Assembly: GCA_030407005.1 (NCBI GenBank)
Contig: JAUDYN010000010.1
Span: 1,674,001-1,738,000 of the forward strand
Length of the DNA: 64,000 nucleotides
DNA from: Desarmillaria ectypa
Taxonomy: Eukaryota; Basidiomycota; Agaricomycetes; Agaricales; Physalacriaceae
Direction: 5' to 3'
The first letter of the stretch is position 1. Each line of letters starts with the position of its first letter. Below, in pieces: positions 28,873 through 40,632 of the stretch. A program made the position numbers and the translations under genes. The notes below the pieces were generated by a model that did not search any database, was not told the DNA's origin, and saw only the letters and a list, made by a program, of their open reading frames with translations.

Positions 28873-30374
28873 TCGTCACACGTATTTCATATACTAATAT
28901 CGAATCACCATCTTTACCAAACTTAGCACTGTCGGGAGGCTCCTGGTCTCGATTCCGAAGTTGCGGCGTCGAGCCAGCCAATCTCTCTCTGGTTTATTGT
29001 CGAGGCAATCAGAACAATTCCCCAGCTCATTCTAATTTGCCTCTTTTGGTCCGTTGATATGGAACCATAAGATACTTCTCATCTGCCCGGTCCGGAGTCT
29101 TCACAGGAACCAGCTTCGTCTTTCGCCCTACCGACTTGAAGTTCTATGCAGTCTATTGTCAACTGGGCATGTCATCATAAGAAATGTCAAGGCAGATACT
29201 AGCGGGTTATGAAAGTGATAGCAAGTTCAGGCTCGTGTATTGGCTTGTCGCACCAGCTGTATCTATGCACATGATCCTTCAATGGCGCGAAGATACTTTT
29301 AGAGGTTGTCATATTGTTGAACGCGAAGGCTCGCATTCGCATCAGTGTAACATACTTTAATTTAATCATGGCATCAGATAGGGCGTCCTAACGGTGGTCC
29401 ATACATGACTTGATTCTTATCACATGAAGCAACGATCCTCCACCCATTGCTTTACGGTTCTGTTAGCGACAGAAGCGCATGTGTCGCCTTCATTCTCAGT
29501 ACCTTGATAATTTAGAAAAGGTAATTGGGTAGTTGCCACATGGTCGACAAGCAGGCGCTTGACGACAGCGAAGGCCCCATGCGTGATATTACAGACACGA
29601 TGGTTCACCTCAACTCGGCAGTAATACTCTTGTCGGAAGTCTCATACGCATTGGCCGGTTCTTCGACGAAGATGGAATTGACCAAGCTTACGCCACCGAG
29701 CCCCAGAGTCGTAACTACAATGAAATTATGAACAGGGTGCTATCTTGCAACAGGGGAACTCCACATATGTCTGGTAAGCTCCTGGTATAAGCTTCATTGT
29801 GTAACTTTCTAAACCCGTCTGTGCGAAGCCTTGAATTGCTTAAACCGGACCTTTGCGAACCGCTGCTTGGATACACCAGCCTGTTTCATTTGGGCCATAA
29901 AGACCATCCAATTATCTAACCTCCGTTAAAGCTATTTCAGTATACTTATGTATACTCATAAGTGCTCTCCAATATTATAAACGCCAGCTTTCTCGGCTTG
30001 GGCCCAAGTGAGGAGGCTGGCTCAAAGGAGGATTCATCAAAATGACTTGTATTCATTTATTTGTGAATGCTTGGGCCCGCGGTTGTATTGTCGGCGCATT
30101 AGCAGGTTACTTCATCTTAAAATTAGGATAATTGTGTCTCTCTTCCAAGCATTCATGTCTCCCTCTGGATAAAAAATTAGGCCGGTGTCAAGATGAGTCA
30201 TAATCAGTTGCGCCGATGGCATGCAACGGCTCTCTGAAAACAAGGAAATATTCAAGACAGGAAATGTCAAGGAAATGTATCCGGCGACAGAAGGAAATTT
30301 TGACTACTAACTTGAAGTGAACTTTGAAGTAGATTCTAGAGAACGGCTATTTCCAGCGGACTTCGCCCGGACCG
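28873..30374. other. intergenic, no gene seen
   Basis: 1.5 kb between the SNF2 relic and the CpG-free tract, with ordinary CpG content. I recognise no gene, tRNA or transposon end in it. Confidence 0.4.
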
Positions 30375-33300
30375 CTGCCATTCTTCCCTTGACTCCTTCA
30401 TGCCCAGTACCAAAAACTATGTCACCAAACAAGACAATGCAGCAGAAATTACTCCATATTTCTCTGAGGTCTTGTTTCTACATGTGTTGGTGTGCAATTC
30501 AGTCAAGCACCATCAAAACCTATAATAAATCATCCCTGTCTTGGCATGGCAGAATTTATTGCTATATCTTTCTGGGTCAGAAGCTTGGTAAAATAGGATC
30601 AGAAGAACAGGTTGGTTCAGCTCCAATAGCAATTTAATTTGCTTGTTTTCACTACTTGTTGCACCCTGAGATTTGAAGGGCTGATGATTTAGGATGCTGT
30701 GTGGTGGCTTTAGTACACACAGGCTCCAACTTTAATTGTGTCGACTTGCCAAACTTTCATACAGGTATGTTCTCTTCTGTTGTCTGCCTTGGATTGGAGT
30801 GAAAATATGTGGGGGTGACACAACTTGTTAAATTGGCATTTCTCTAGGTACTCACTGGCACTTTTAAAGTCAGTGAACCTGTAGTACCAAGTGCCACTTC
30901 TGCACATAAATTCTTGCATGGCATGACAATGCTTCTTCAAGTGATCTTTTTTTTGAAACTGTGAGGGCCCACATCTGCAGCATCACAGAGGCTTTGAATT
31001 AGCTGACAATGGCATTAGCTGACATGTACAACAAGCAATTACTTGGCATTCAAAACCTCTGTTGGGAATTGGTTCTTCCTTGGTTCTATAAATGGAGAGA
31101 CATATGCTGTCATCTTCCAGTATCCAACTCAATAGCAATTTGGAAATTGTGATTGGTTAGTCACAGCATAGCTGATATTGAGGTGACTGAGGTTAAACCC
31201 AGAGTCTAACATAATATTGACTGAAGTCTCCCCTGTAATGCAAAGGCAGCCTGAAAATAAAGGTTGAGCAACATAAAATAGAGCTCAGAGCATCCCCTAT
31301 TTCTCAGGCCCACTTTCTCTTCAACCATATTAGCTACATCTCTTCTGTCCTTGGCTACTTTGGCTATTTTTGCCACAGGTCTATGTACTTCTCTGCTCAG
31401 TATCCTCCTCTCATTCCTTTCTACAGCACACCCCAGCAAAGTTCATCAGCATCTGAGTGAGCATGAGCTTATGATTCATGAGGTAAGATGCTTCCTGTTC
31501 AGTTTGCCACAGTAACTGGAGCTATTTTTTTCTAGCTAGGCTGTAGCTTATAAATATCACTTGCTTGCCTGGAATTGTGTGCCTCAGATCTCCAACTTTA
31601 CTGTTCAAAGAAAGGCCAAGAGAGACCTTGCCCAATAAAACTTTGAACCTCATGCCCCTTCTCTGACTGCTACTGCTGCTGACCCACATTACATGGAATT
31701 GAAAAAGTCAGTTATATCTCTCACTATCATGTTATCATCACCTCATCTTTCTTGCCTACAGCATGACTTGCATTACAGCAACTGAGGCCACTGAAGGCTC
31801 CTACTATATTAGCAATGAGCTTATCTAACAGGGCCTCACCAAGGACTAAAGATAGAACTGATAAGTGAACTCTAAACAGTGTTAATCATTGCTCTTCAGT
31901 GGCATTCAGCTTATCCTTGATATAGGCATCTTAGATACTACTATTTGTGAGCCTCTTTTTAATGCTTTTATTGAAATTTAAGCTGGTGAGTTCTATAATT
32001 TTGAGCTGCCCTTTGCCTAAGAAGGCTATAGTTGCTCAACAAATCACTTTTCTCAAGCAAATGCCACTGGTTTCCATGGCTCCTATAGTGCTATATCTGG
32101 GGGACTCTTGGTCAAATGTCACTAAGACTCTGGCAGTTCCAGAGGAGGTGATAGCAGAGAATCTCAGATTATAGCTAAAAATGAGATATTTTTGAGAGGA
32201 GATTTGACTACTGATGATGCTGGAATATGAGCCTCTCTTTCAAGTACTATTAAGTGGAGATCTGACTCAACTTATTATGCACTAAGTTAATTATAATGTA
32301 CATTTTTCACCTCTGAGTTTCTTTTTGTTCAATCCAACAGCCACTTTTACAGCTATCCTGGTGTAAGGCTGGCAAATTCTCTGGTGAGAGAATTACAGTT
32401 TGCTTTTGTGAGATCTTTTGTATACAGTAAGTATATGAGAAGGTGCAAGAACCACTTGCTTCAGATTGGTTTGAATCTGCTTCTGATAGTGGAGAAGAGT
32501 GAAAAAGTGAGACTCAACATCCTTTCAAGAAATTATGGGCTTTGAGAGCAATTTCTGCATGATAGCAACAAGCTTTCATGCTGTCTGCTAGTGATACTAG
32601 GCATGAGGCTGCTAAAGTATGCTAAGCTAGAGGCTTGGATAAGGAATTTATTCCTTTAGTGTGCTATGAGCTTTCTTATTTTTTTCTCTAGTTATATTGA
32701 TGCTTTTATACTTCTCCAACTTCTTACCTCTATACCTATCTGCTCTGATAATCTTGCCAAGTAGTGACCTGCTCTGTCATGTCCACCCCCTTTTTACACT
32801 TTTAAATGATTTTTCTAAGAGAAAATCATATGGGATTACTATCCTTAATGATATCAAGGCAGAGACACAGGCTTTCACTGGCAGACAGTCATTTATTATG
32901 CTCTGGTGGAAAAGCAGGTTACTGACAGCAGATGGTAGTGCAGATGGCAGTTCATTGGCCTCTGGTTTCTGGTCTGGTAGAAAAGTGAGTTACTGATAAT
33001 GGATAGCCATGTGGATAGCAGTCTGTTGTCCTTTGATCTTTATTTTCTTTATTTCTAGCAGATCCTAGTTCTGTATTCCCATTAGCTAAGCAGGTGGATG
33101 TTGTTAGTCTTGTAGCTTGGCAGAAGCTAAAATTTGGTGTGCATGTATATATGGTGTAGCACACCAGTTATTACATTGGAAGGACTACACTCATTCATTA
33201 GCTCTTGTTTCTTTTTGTCTGACTTGACTCTATTTTTATATATCTTTTCACTTAGCCACTATGGTCCATCTTAACTGAGAGGCATCTGCAAACAGCACTT

Positions 33301-36300
33301 TAGTTTTGCACACTAGAAGTCTTATGCATATTAGTCAATTCTTCTTCAATGAAGACTAGAATGATCAGGTCTATGCCATTGATCTCTATACAACTACCAC
33401 ACAGAGTCATACCTATAATGAATAGGATGCAATCTTGTGAGAAGAGAACTCTAATGGTAATAGTGTATATATTGAGTAAGCTCAAAGTTATGATAATCTA
33501 TCTATTTCCTGACTCACTTGTGTAGTCCTAAAATGCTAGGATACATTAGTATGTTCTACTTTATAAAACACATCCTTAGATACTTCTGACCTCTTTATAA
33601 ATTCTAGCCATTGGAGTGGACTTAATCACATTCTACACTATTATAAACATCAACTGCTTGAACTCAACTGGCATGTAGACTAGTCTGAGTCAAAATGCAT
33701 ACTATAGATGAAGCTCATTTTCCTTCACAATTCTCTATGTGGTTGATGCTACAATAGCCACACAGAAATGAAGTTACTTAGTTCATCTATATGTCTTGTA
33801 TATGAGATTCTTTTGCATATTTGAGAAAAAAGGACTGAAAGCTGGCTAAACTTGGAGCAACTGGTCTGGTTCACAGTGTCTTGTGAATTGCCATGCTGAT
33901 TTTTTAGCTTGAAACAGTGAACTTACAGTATAAAGATGGCTACTATCTAGTATTATGTTAAATCTTCACCCTTGCTCATTTTGTACAAATGTCACCAGTA
34001 CAGAAGAATGTCTGACACTCTGATAACCTGTCTTGTTATTTCTTAAAAGTCAATAGGTCAGAGCACTCTTATAGCTGATAATAGTTCTTGTGACTGTTTT
34101 ATCTACTCAGCCAGAATCAGCATCATTTCTATATTATTTTGGGTTTCTCATCTTTTTTCTCACTCTTACCATGATTCTCACCTCAGGAATCTATTTTCTT
34201 ACAGCTGCATTTCTTTCTGGCACCTTTATTATAGGCTTTGCTGCCTTGTTGCAGCACTGGAGCCTTCTTTTGAACTCAAAGAACTGGGATGCTTTGCCTT
34301 GGATTGTATTTCTCATGATCATTGCAACTTTTCTCATGCATATTTCATTGCACATTATTTACATGGACTACCTCTATAAAAAAAGTAGCAAAAACTATTA
34401 GTGCCTATACCATAATGCAAGTGAAAGATAAATGTCCCAGAAATGCTGATGTCTTAGTGGCTATAGTTGGTATATGGGCTGACAGCTACTCTAGTAAGAC
34501 ATTCTATCTCCTTTATATTATATATTTTTCATTGTAATTTTATATAAGTGATGGTCTAGGAGGAATGATGAACACTGAAAGATAGTGACTATGCTAGAAG
34601 TGCAAAATGCTATAACACTCACACACACTGTTGTAAAAAACAGGGGATAAATAGATCAGTTTGTTTCCAGTTAGTACATGCACAGTGTCAGGCCAATAGT
34701 ATTGCACTTGGCTGAGCTCTGCAAATGCATGCAGATGTACACTACTGTACCTACTTATATACTAAATACTAATTTACTAGAATGTTCTATGAGTTTCCTA
34801 ATATCTCTCTCTTAATCAGCAAGTTTGGCATGATGCTGGATTGCTATCATCTTGGCTTAGCTCTCAAATCCCAATATACACTAACACAATCAACAATTAT
34901 AGTTTGAAGAGGTAAGTTACACCTGATTGATGCTTGTATTGTAGATACTAGTTTTCAGGTTGCAATTGAATAGAAGTGTATTTGATTAAATATGCTTGAA
35001 GTGATACAAGTTTATACTTTTTGTGTTACTGAATGTAATCTATCACTAAATGGGCTGCCTGATGCAGTTCCTGAATACATACTAACTGCCTGGTTGCAGT
35101 TTTACTGGTACTAAACACAGATTCTGGTCTGTAATTTTCTAAACTGTTCTTGCACACACAAAGTGATCAGGTCACTAAATTCTATTCTAGGTGAGTCTGT
35201 GACTTGAAGCTCTTGGCCAATAAAACCTGTACTATTTGCTTGGTAGCATTCCAGGGGCTAACAAAAACCTGATTTCCCTGCTAATACAAACTGGTATTTA
35301 TACTATTCTATCTCTATCTATATTTCCAATCTTTCCAGATACTATTATTACACTTACTGACACAACCAGGCAGATATAGGCTCATATTCTGGCTATTAGG
35401 TAAATCTGATCATACCTATTTGCTGCAATCTGATGCATTTGTGCACTGTTTCCAGTTTCTCTTGGGCCTGAAACAGAGTTCTCTGATTCAACCAGTCATA
35501 TTTTTTACCTACCTATAGAACCAACCATTAGTCTCTAAGACTTAGAAGGTTACCAGGCATGTAGAATTATACTCAATCTTACTTTGTCTTAGTTCCCAGA
35601 CTAGTGCCATCAAATAGCCATTCCTGCTGGGATGCCAGTTTCTGCTGAAGCCATGTGCACCACTGGTTCTGGACTTTTCATTCAGTCAAACTAGGACATT
35701 GGATTATCAGTCCTATCACCTGAGGCTCAGACTCTTAATGGCTAAGTTCTTACTGATCCTATGAGTCTTCCACTTTATTTGACTTTTCTGGTTATCTTTA
35801 CACATACTTTCTTATGAGTATGATTATAAACATAGCTTGTATAATAATAAAATTGTATTTTATATGCATTTTCAAGGGTGGACATCTGGCAGGCATATCA
35901 GTGAATACTTTTATTGGAATCCTAGATGTTGCACAGGGTAGAATCCAGGCTGGTAAAGCCAGATGTAAAGAAATTGTCATTCTATGGCTCCTACAGAGCT
36001 CATATTTATACTACTTTGCACTAGAATCTAGAATGTACTACAACTTTCTACTCCTCTCATGCTTACTCATCAACTCTCAGCATGATGCTGGATTGCTTCT
36101 TCTAGAACTTTCCAGCAAAATCCCAACAACTGTACTCTATCAGACTAGATCAAGTGTAGTGGGAGGAAGACAATTGACAAATTTTGGCTGAGATATACAT
36201 TGGTGTTATATAACACAGTAAGCAGGAAATATTTTCTCCTTATTCTGTGCCTTCACTCATTGTCTTCTTCTGTCAGAGTGGTATGTGAATCAAGGTGACT

Positions 36301-36740
36301 GAAGCTGATATCTTGACCTTTGCTCATGTTTGAAAAGTTGATGCATATTGTGCATGTTCCAATATTGTATATTTAGTATCTTTAATCATATTTTCTGTAC
36401 TGACACCAACCCTCTCTTTATTTACAAAGTTCAATTCACCTACAAAGGCACATCACTGGATGAAAAACAATGCATTTGTATCAATGAATACATAGAAAAT
36501 ATGCAAAGTTTTTTAAAAATTTCATCATTTTCTGAAAAAATTGCCAAATACAGTGAAAAGTTACAAATATTTATACTGTTTTTTTTTTCTACAAAAATAC
36601 CAAGAAAAAACTTTGAATATTTTCTGCATATTTAAGGGTAAAAATACTTGAATTTTAGTGCAGTGCATACATCATCACCAAGCCAAGAACTGGATGAACT
36701 CTGGACCCATAACTTATGAAGAGGACAGAATGGAGTTGTC
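30375..36740. other. CpG-free tract of 6.4 kb
   Basis: Reading line by line, I find only one CpG (at 30742) between the last flanking one at 30373 and the next at 36741. Sequence on both sides has several CpG per 60 nt. TpG and CpA are plentiful throughout. The 3.7 kb from 30.4 to 34.1 kb contains no intact frame and no element I can name; it may be old transposon or gene sequence. The last 2.3 kb holds a ruined P450 copy, listed separately. The pattern fits C-to-T mutation of methylated CpG on both strands, carried to near completion within sharp limits. Confidence 0.85.
34090..36400 (+). pseudogene. CpG-mutated P450 copy, interrupted
   Basis: The frame at 34171-34493 (MILTSGIYFLTAAFLSGTF ... 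GFAALLQHW ... MDYLYKK) aligns with the first exon of the intact P450 ([19 protein letters not shown] ... GFSALLQRW ... MGYRRKK), including the donor position. The next exon starts at 34549 with TGATGG where the intact gene has CGACGG. The middle of the gene is not recognisable from about 34600 to 36080. The 3' end returns at about 36080-36400: at 36161-36203 it matches 39681-39722, and at 36278-36310 it matches 39788-39820, extending into the 3' untranslated region. Many differences are CpG in the intact gene and TpG or CpA here (GGCCGAG to GGCTGAG, TACGTT to TACATT, AAGGCGACT to AAGGTGACT, TTCCGATATT to TTCCAATATT). Other substitutions show it is a diverged paralogue, not a fresh duplicate. 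Confidence 0.8.
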
Positions 36741-37289
36741 CGAGTCGATGCCCACACACGTCAGGGCTAGGGGGAGGGAGGGGGTGCAGGGCCCATATTT
36801 CAGTACAACCTTAGGCAAACTCGTACAAAACTGGTCAATATCGGGAAGAACGGAATGTTAAAAAAGAAGGGCCACATCGTTTGTTCCCACTCCAAACTAG
36901 TTTATACGTGTCTGCCTGTTGGTGCGTCGTATCACGCGGCCAGAATTGCCAGAAGATACAAACAGGGCAAAATTTCCAAAATACTTTGACACTTGCGTAC
37001 GCCGCTACGATGAGGTGGTACTAACATGCAGGATTTTTTACTGCGAACTCACATGAATAGAAGGCAAAAACATGGACGGGGAACCAAATTGCAAGCAGCG
37101 GCTTGATAACCATTGACAAGCATGACAGGTGATAGGCGTGGGGACTTCTTGCTCTGCTGACCCTCAGCTATCTCCTGTTATCCTAACGATCACCGGCAAT
37201 TCGTTTGCTCCATTATCCGAGCGGGTCCATTGATAATTCTCGGCCTCAAAATCATTTTGAGTTTCCACGCCGGTTCTCTCGTTCACATT
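36741..37289. other. presumed promoter of the P450 gene
   Basis: CpG reappears abruptly at 36741. The 550 bp up to the P450 start hold no gene that I can see and are presumably its regulatory region. Confidence 0.4.
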
Positions 37290-39828
37290 ATGATTCTCAC
37301 TCCAGGGATTCGTTTTCTGGCACCCATATTGCTCCCCTTTGCTCTGCTTGTTGGTTTCTCTGCCCTCTTGCAAAGATGGATCCTCTACGTAAATTTGAGC
37401 CATTGTTACATTTCCTCTTGGGTCGTAACCCTGGGTGTGATATTATCGGCTCTTATTTACTGGGCTTTGCGCGTCGTCTACATGGGTTACCGTCGTAAAA
37501 AAGAGGCTGAATCTATGGGTGCACGCATCATGCCGTGTATGCAAGGGAAATGGCCTGGTAATATCGACATACTGGCAAAAATTATCAGCGTATGGGCTGA
37601 GGGTTACCCAAGTAAGTAGCTTTTTTTAACTGGGGGTAATATCAGTAATTAGGAACTCCGACAGGCGACGGTTTTGAAGAGATGATAGACGCACATGGAA
37701 GTATCTTCAATCTGCGCCTGCTATGGTCGGACATGGTCATCACAACATCACCAAAGCATATCCAGCACATTCTTGCCACAGAATTTGAGAATTTCGAGAA
37801 AGGTCTGTTTGGTTTGTATGAATACTCCGGGGGAAAATGTTACCGACGAAGCAATCCTTGCAGGTCAAAAGTTCCAGTATGCTATGAAATCTGTCCTAGG
37901 TGTCGGGGTATTCAATGCTGATGGTAAGCTCGCCCTTGCTCCCGGACCTCATAACTAAGTTCGCCCACCTTCAGGCGACATGTGGAAGTATGTCACCATA
38001 TTCTGATTATGTATACTTCAATTGTCTCAAAATGATTTTCACAGGTTCCATCGATCAATGACACGACCTTTCTTTACGCGGGAGAGGATCACTCATTTCG
38101 ATTTATTCGACAGGCATGTAGATTCTGCAATCTCTAAGATGAAGCACAGGCTTCACAATGGTTATTCCGTGGACATCCAGGCATGTTGATCCATCACATC
38201 CCATATTTATGAAATGATGTTCTAATTCCGCTTTGAAGGATCTAATGTACCGGTTTACGATGGATTCAGCGACCGATTTCCTCTTTGGGTCTTGTGTTAA
38301 CAGTCTTTCAGCGACGTTACCTTATCCGCACAATGCCTCTCCTGCCCCGGAAGAGTATAACAATACCCGTTCTAATGAAGCCAATGCATTCGCGGAAGCA
38401 TTTCTTCAAGCACAACATATTCTGTCAATTCGAGAGCGTCAGAGATGGACCTGGCCGCTCTTTGAGATGGCCAAGGATAAAACGGAGGCTCCTATGAAGG
38501 TCGTGCATGGCTTCGTTGATCCTATCATCGAGGCGGCGCTGCAGAAACAGAAAACATCAGGTTCCGCAAGGAAGAAGGATCTCAATGAAATCGGCGACGA
38601 TGAGACGCTGCTGGACCATCTCGTCAGCATGACGTCTGGTACGAGGCGTCAAATCTAATCTGAGCGTTCCTTCTGAATATCTTATCTAATAGATTTGGTT
38701 GTTATCAGAGATGAAACGTAAGTTCTAGAGTGCCGAGAACTACTTCCCAGCTGATAGTTCTTCAAAGGTTGAATATATTATTAGGTATCTGCTCTCTTTT
38801 ATTTCTGTCGTGATCTCGAACTCATACCTATAGCCGCACGCGATACCACCGCGGCGACTCTTACTTTCATCATCTACTTTTTGTCCATGTATCCGGAAAC
38901 TTGCTCACGCCTCAGAGAGGAAATTATGAACAGAGTCGGTCCTGACTGCATGCCTAGTATTGAGCATATCAAATCCATGAAGTATTTGAGGGCAGTCATC
39001 AATGGTACGGGTTACAGTTTGTAAGGCGGCATTATCGTGACATGTCTTGTTTCAGAAACGCTGCGATTGTACCCTGTCGTGTATGTATCCGTCGTCTGCC
39101 CGCTCGAATCTTTGCTGACCATCTGTGTGTAGTCCGTTCAATGTCAGGTAAGACGAGAGCGTGCTCTACAGTGAGTCTTACAATATATGCCGCCCAGAGA
39201 TTCAATCAACGCGACAACGTTTCCTTCAGATGATCCCTCCGAAAAGCCACTGTTTATCCCTGCACACACTAAGTACTACCTCTTTTCCTTTAGATCCAGT
39301 TCGTGATATTATGGTGACCTATGTATCTTAGAGCACTTTATTCTGTCTTCCTCATGCACCGCCGAAAAGATCTATGGGGCCCTGATGGTAAGTATCGCGT
39401 CCGAAGCTTACGATGTTTCGAATATTGATGTCTGCTTCTAGCCGAGGAATTCGATCCTGACCGGTTCCTGGACCACCGACTCAAGACTTACCTGACACCT
39501 AATCCTTTTATTTTCCTTCCTTTCAACGCGGGACCGAGGATCTGCTTGGGGCAACAGTTTGCATATAATGAGATATCCTTCATGCTTGTTCGGCTCTTGC
39601 AGAATTTTTCGTCGTTTGAATTCTGTGGAGAGGCTCTGCCGGCTGAGTGTCGTACACCGCCAAATTGGATGAAGTGCAAGGGGAGGAAGGCTATTGATAA
39701 GTTTTGGCCGAGGTCTACGTTGACTTTGTATAGTGCGGTGAGCGAGGAATCTTCTATCCTTGTGTTTCAGCTGACGTTTAATTCAGGGTGGTATGTGGAT
39801 TAAGGCGACTGAAGCTGATAGAGCTTGA
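37290..39828 (+). CDS. cytochrome P450, CYP63-like
   Basis: Membrane-bound heme monooxygenase of the agaricomycete CYP63-type group, which oxidises hydrophobic substrates; the true substrate is unknown. Two or three N-terminal hydrophobic segments ([39 protein letters not shown]) are followed by [20 protein letters not shown], the I-helix [11 protein letters not shown] (about 38836), the K-helix ETLRL (about 39057), FDPDRFLD, and the heme loop [17 protein letters not shown] at about 39522-39572 with its Cys ligand. The C-terminus is [13 protein letters not shown]. There are about a dozen introns, and every phase I tested closes. The intron 38181-38238 starts CAG/gcatgt, a GC-AG intron. Estimated size is about 590 aa. 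The start at 37290 gives the family-like [10 protein letters not shown]; an ATG at 37230 lies upstream in frame. A mutated relative lies immediately upstream. Confidence 0.92.
38181..38238 (+). other. GC-AG intron in the P450
   Basis: The exon ends GACATCCAG and the intron begins gcatgt and ends tttgaag, joining VDIQ to DLMYRF in frame. No GT donor nearby keeps the frame. GC donors after CAG are the known non-canonical class. Confidence 0.7.
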
Positions 39829-40071
39829 ATGTAAATATTGATACGTGTGTTCCGATATTGCAGATACTTATGTGTAACCATGTTATGTGTCTGTACTAGT
39901 ACGTCTGAAACCTGTCTGCTCCTGAGCATTCCGAAGACATGGTGAACAAAATGTGCAAAATGGCTCCGCAGGAGGTACTAACTGCAGCAGGTAAACCACC
40001 CGATCCTTGGTGGGAAGCTTGTTTTACGTCAGCTGTAATTGAGGACATGTTTGAAAGACACATAAAAATTG

Positions 40072-40503
40072 CTATCGTAGGGAGGCAAAACTCGGGGCAG
40101 TAGCAAGGGCGAATAGTGCATGTGATTCGTCCTCTACTGTTGCTTGACAGAAGCAGCATAAGCCCCCAATGACAAGGAATATAAGGGCGGTATCACTCTG
40201 ACCACCGCAAGAATTCCACAAGGAGTGTATAGGAGATATAAGGAGACATGTGAGCGTCCTTCGGTGTGCTGGAATAAGTACACTTAAGGTATGAACGTCG
40301 AGAAAAGGTCTTCTTGCTGGGATGCAGTTGATGACCCCAGGGGTGTTCTTCATGGAAAGAAGAAGCATGGAGCCCTTAACTAATAACCAGGAAAAAATTC
40401 CACTAACGCAAATATCCATGGATTTGTGCAGAGTAAGAGTGGCGAAGTAATCGTCCAGCAGTCCAATTAAATTTCCGTTGACGCGTGACGCGCTTAATGG
40501 CAC
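40072..40503 (-). mobile_element. LINE-type retrotransposon 3' fragment
   Basis: A 143-codon frame ends CCFCQATVEDESHALFALATAPS. It resembles the C-terminal Cys/His stretch (C-x2-C-x8-H type, CRFC...EDE.HALF.C) that ends the reverse-transcriptase protein of many basidiomycete non-LTR elements. The preceding part (VLIPAHRRTLTCLLISPIHS) fits the same tail. No reverse-transcriptase core is present, so it is a 5'-truncated remnant, as usual for LINEs. The final Cys of the motif is replaced. Confidence 0.6.
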
Positions 40504-40632
40504 GTGATCGTGAACAACCAGAAATATCCTAGTGTAGTTACTAGTATGATCTCTTGCACTTTTACCATCACCATCAGCTTCTAATCCGTCTGTTTCTTTT
40601 TTTATCCCAGTTTTTCCTCCTTTGTTACGACA

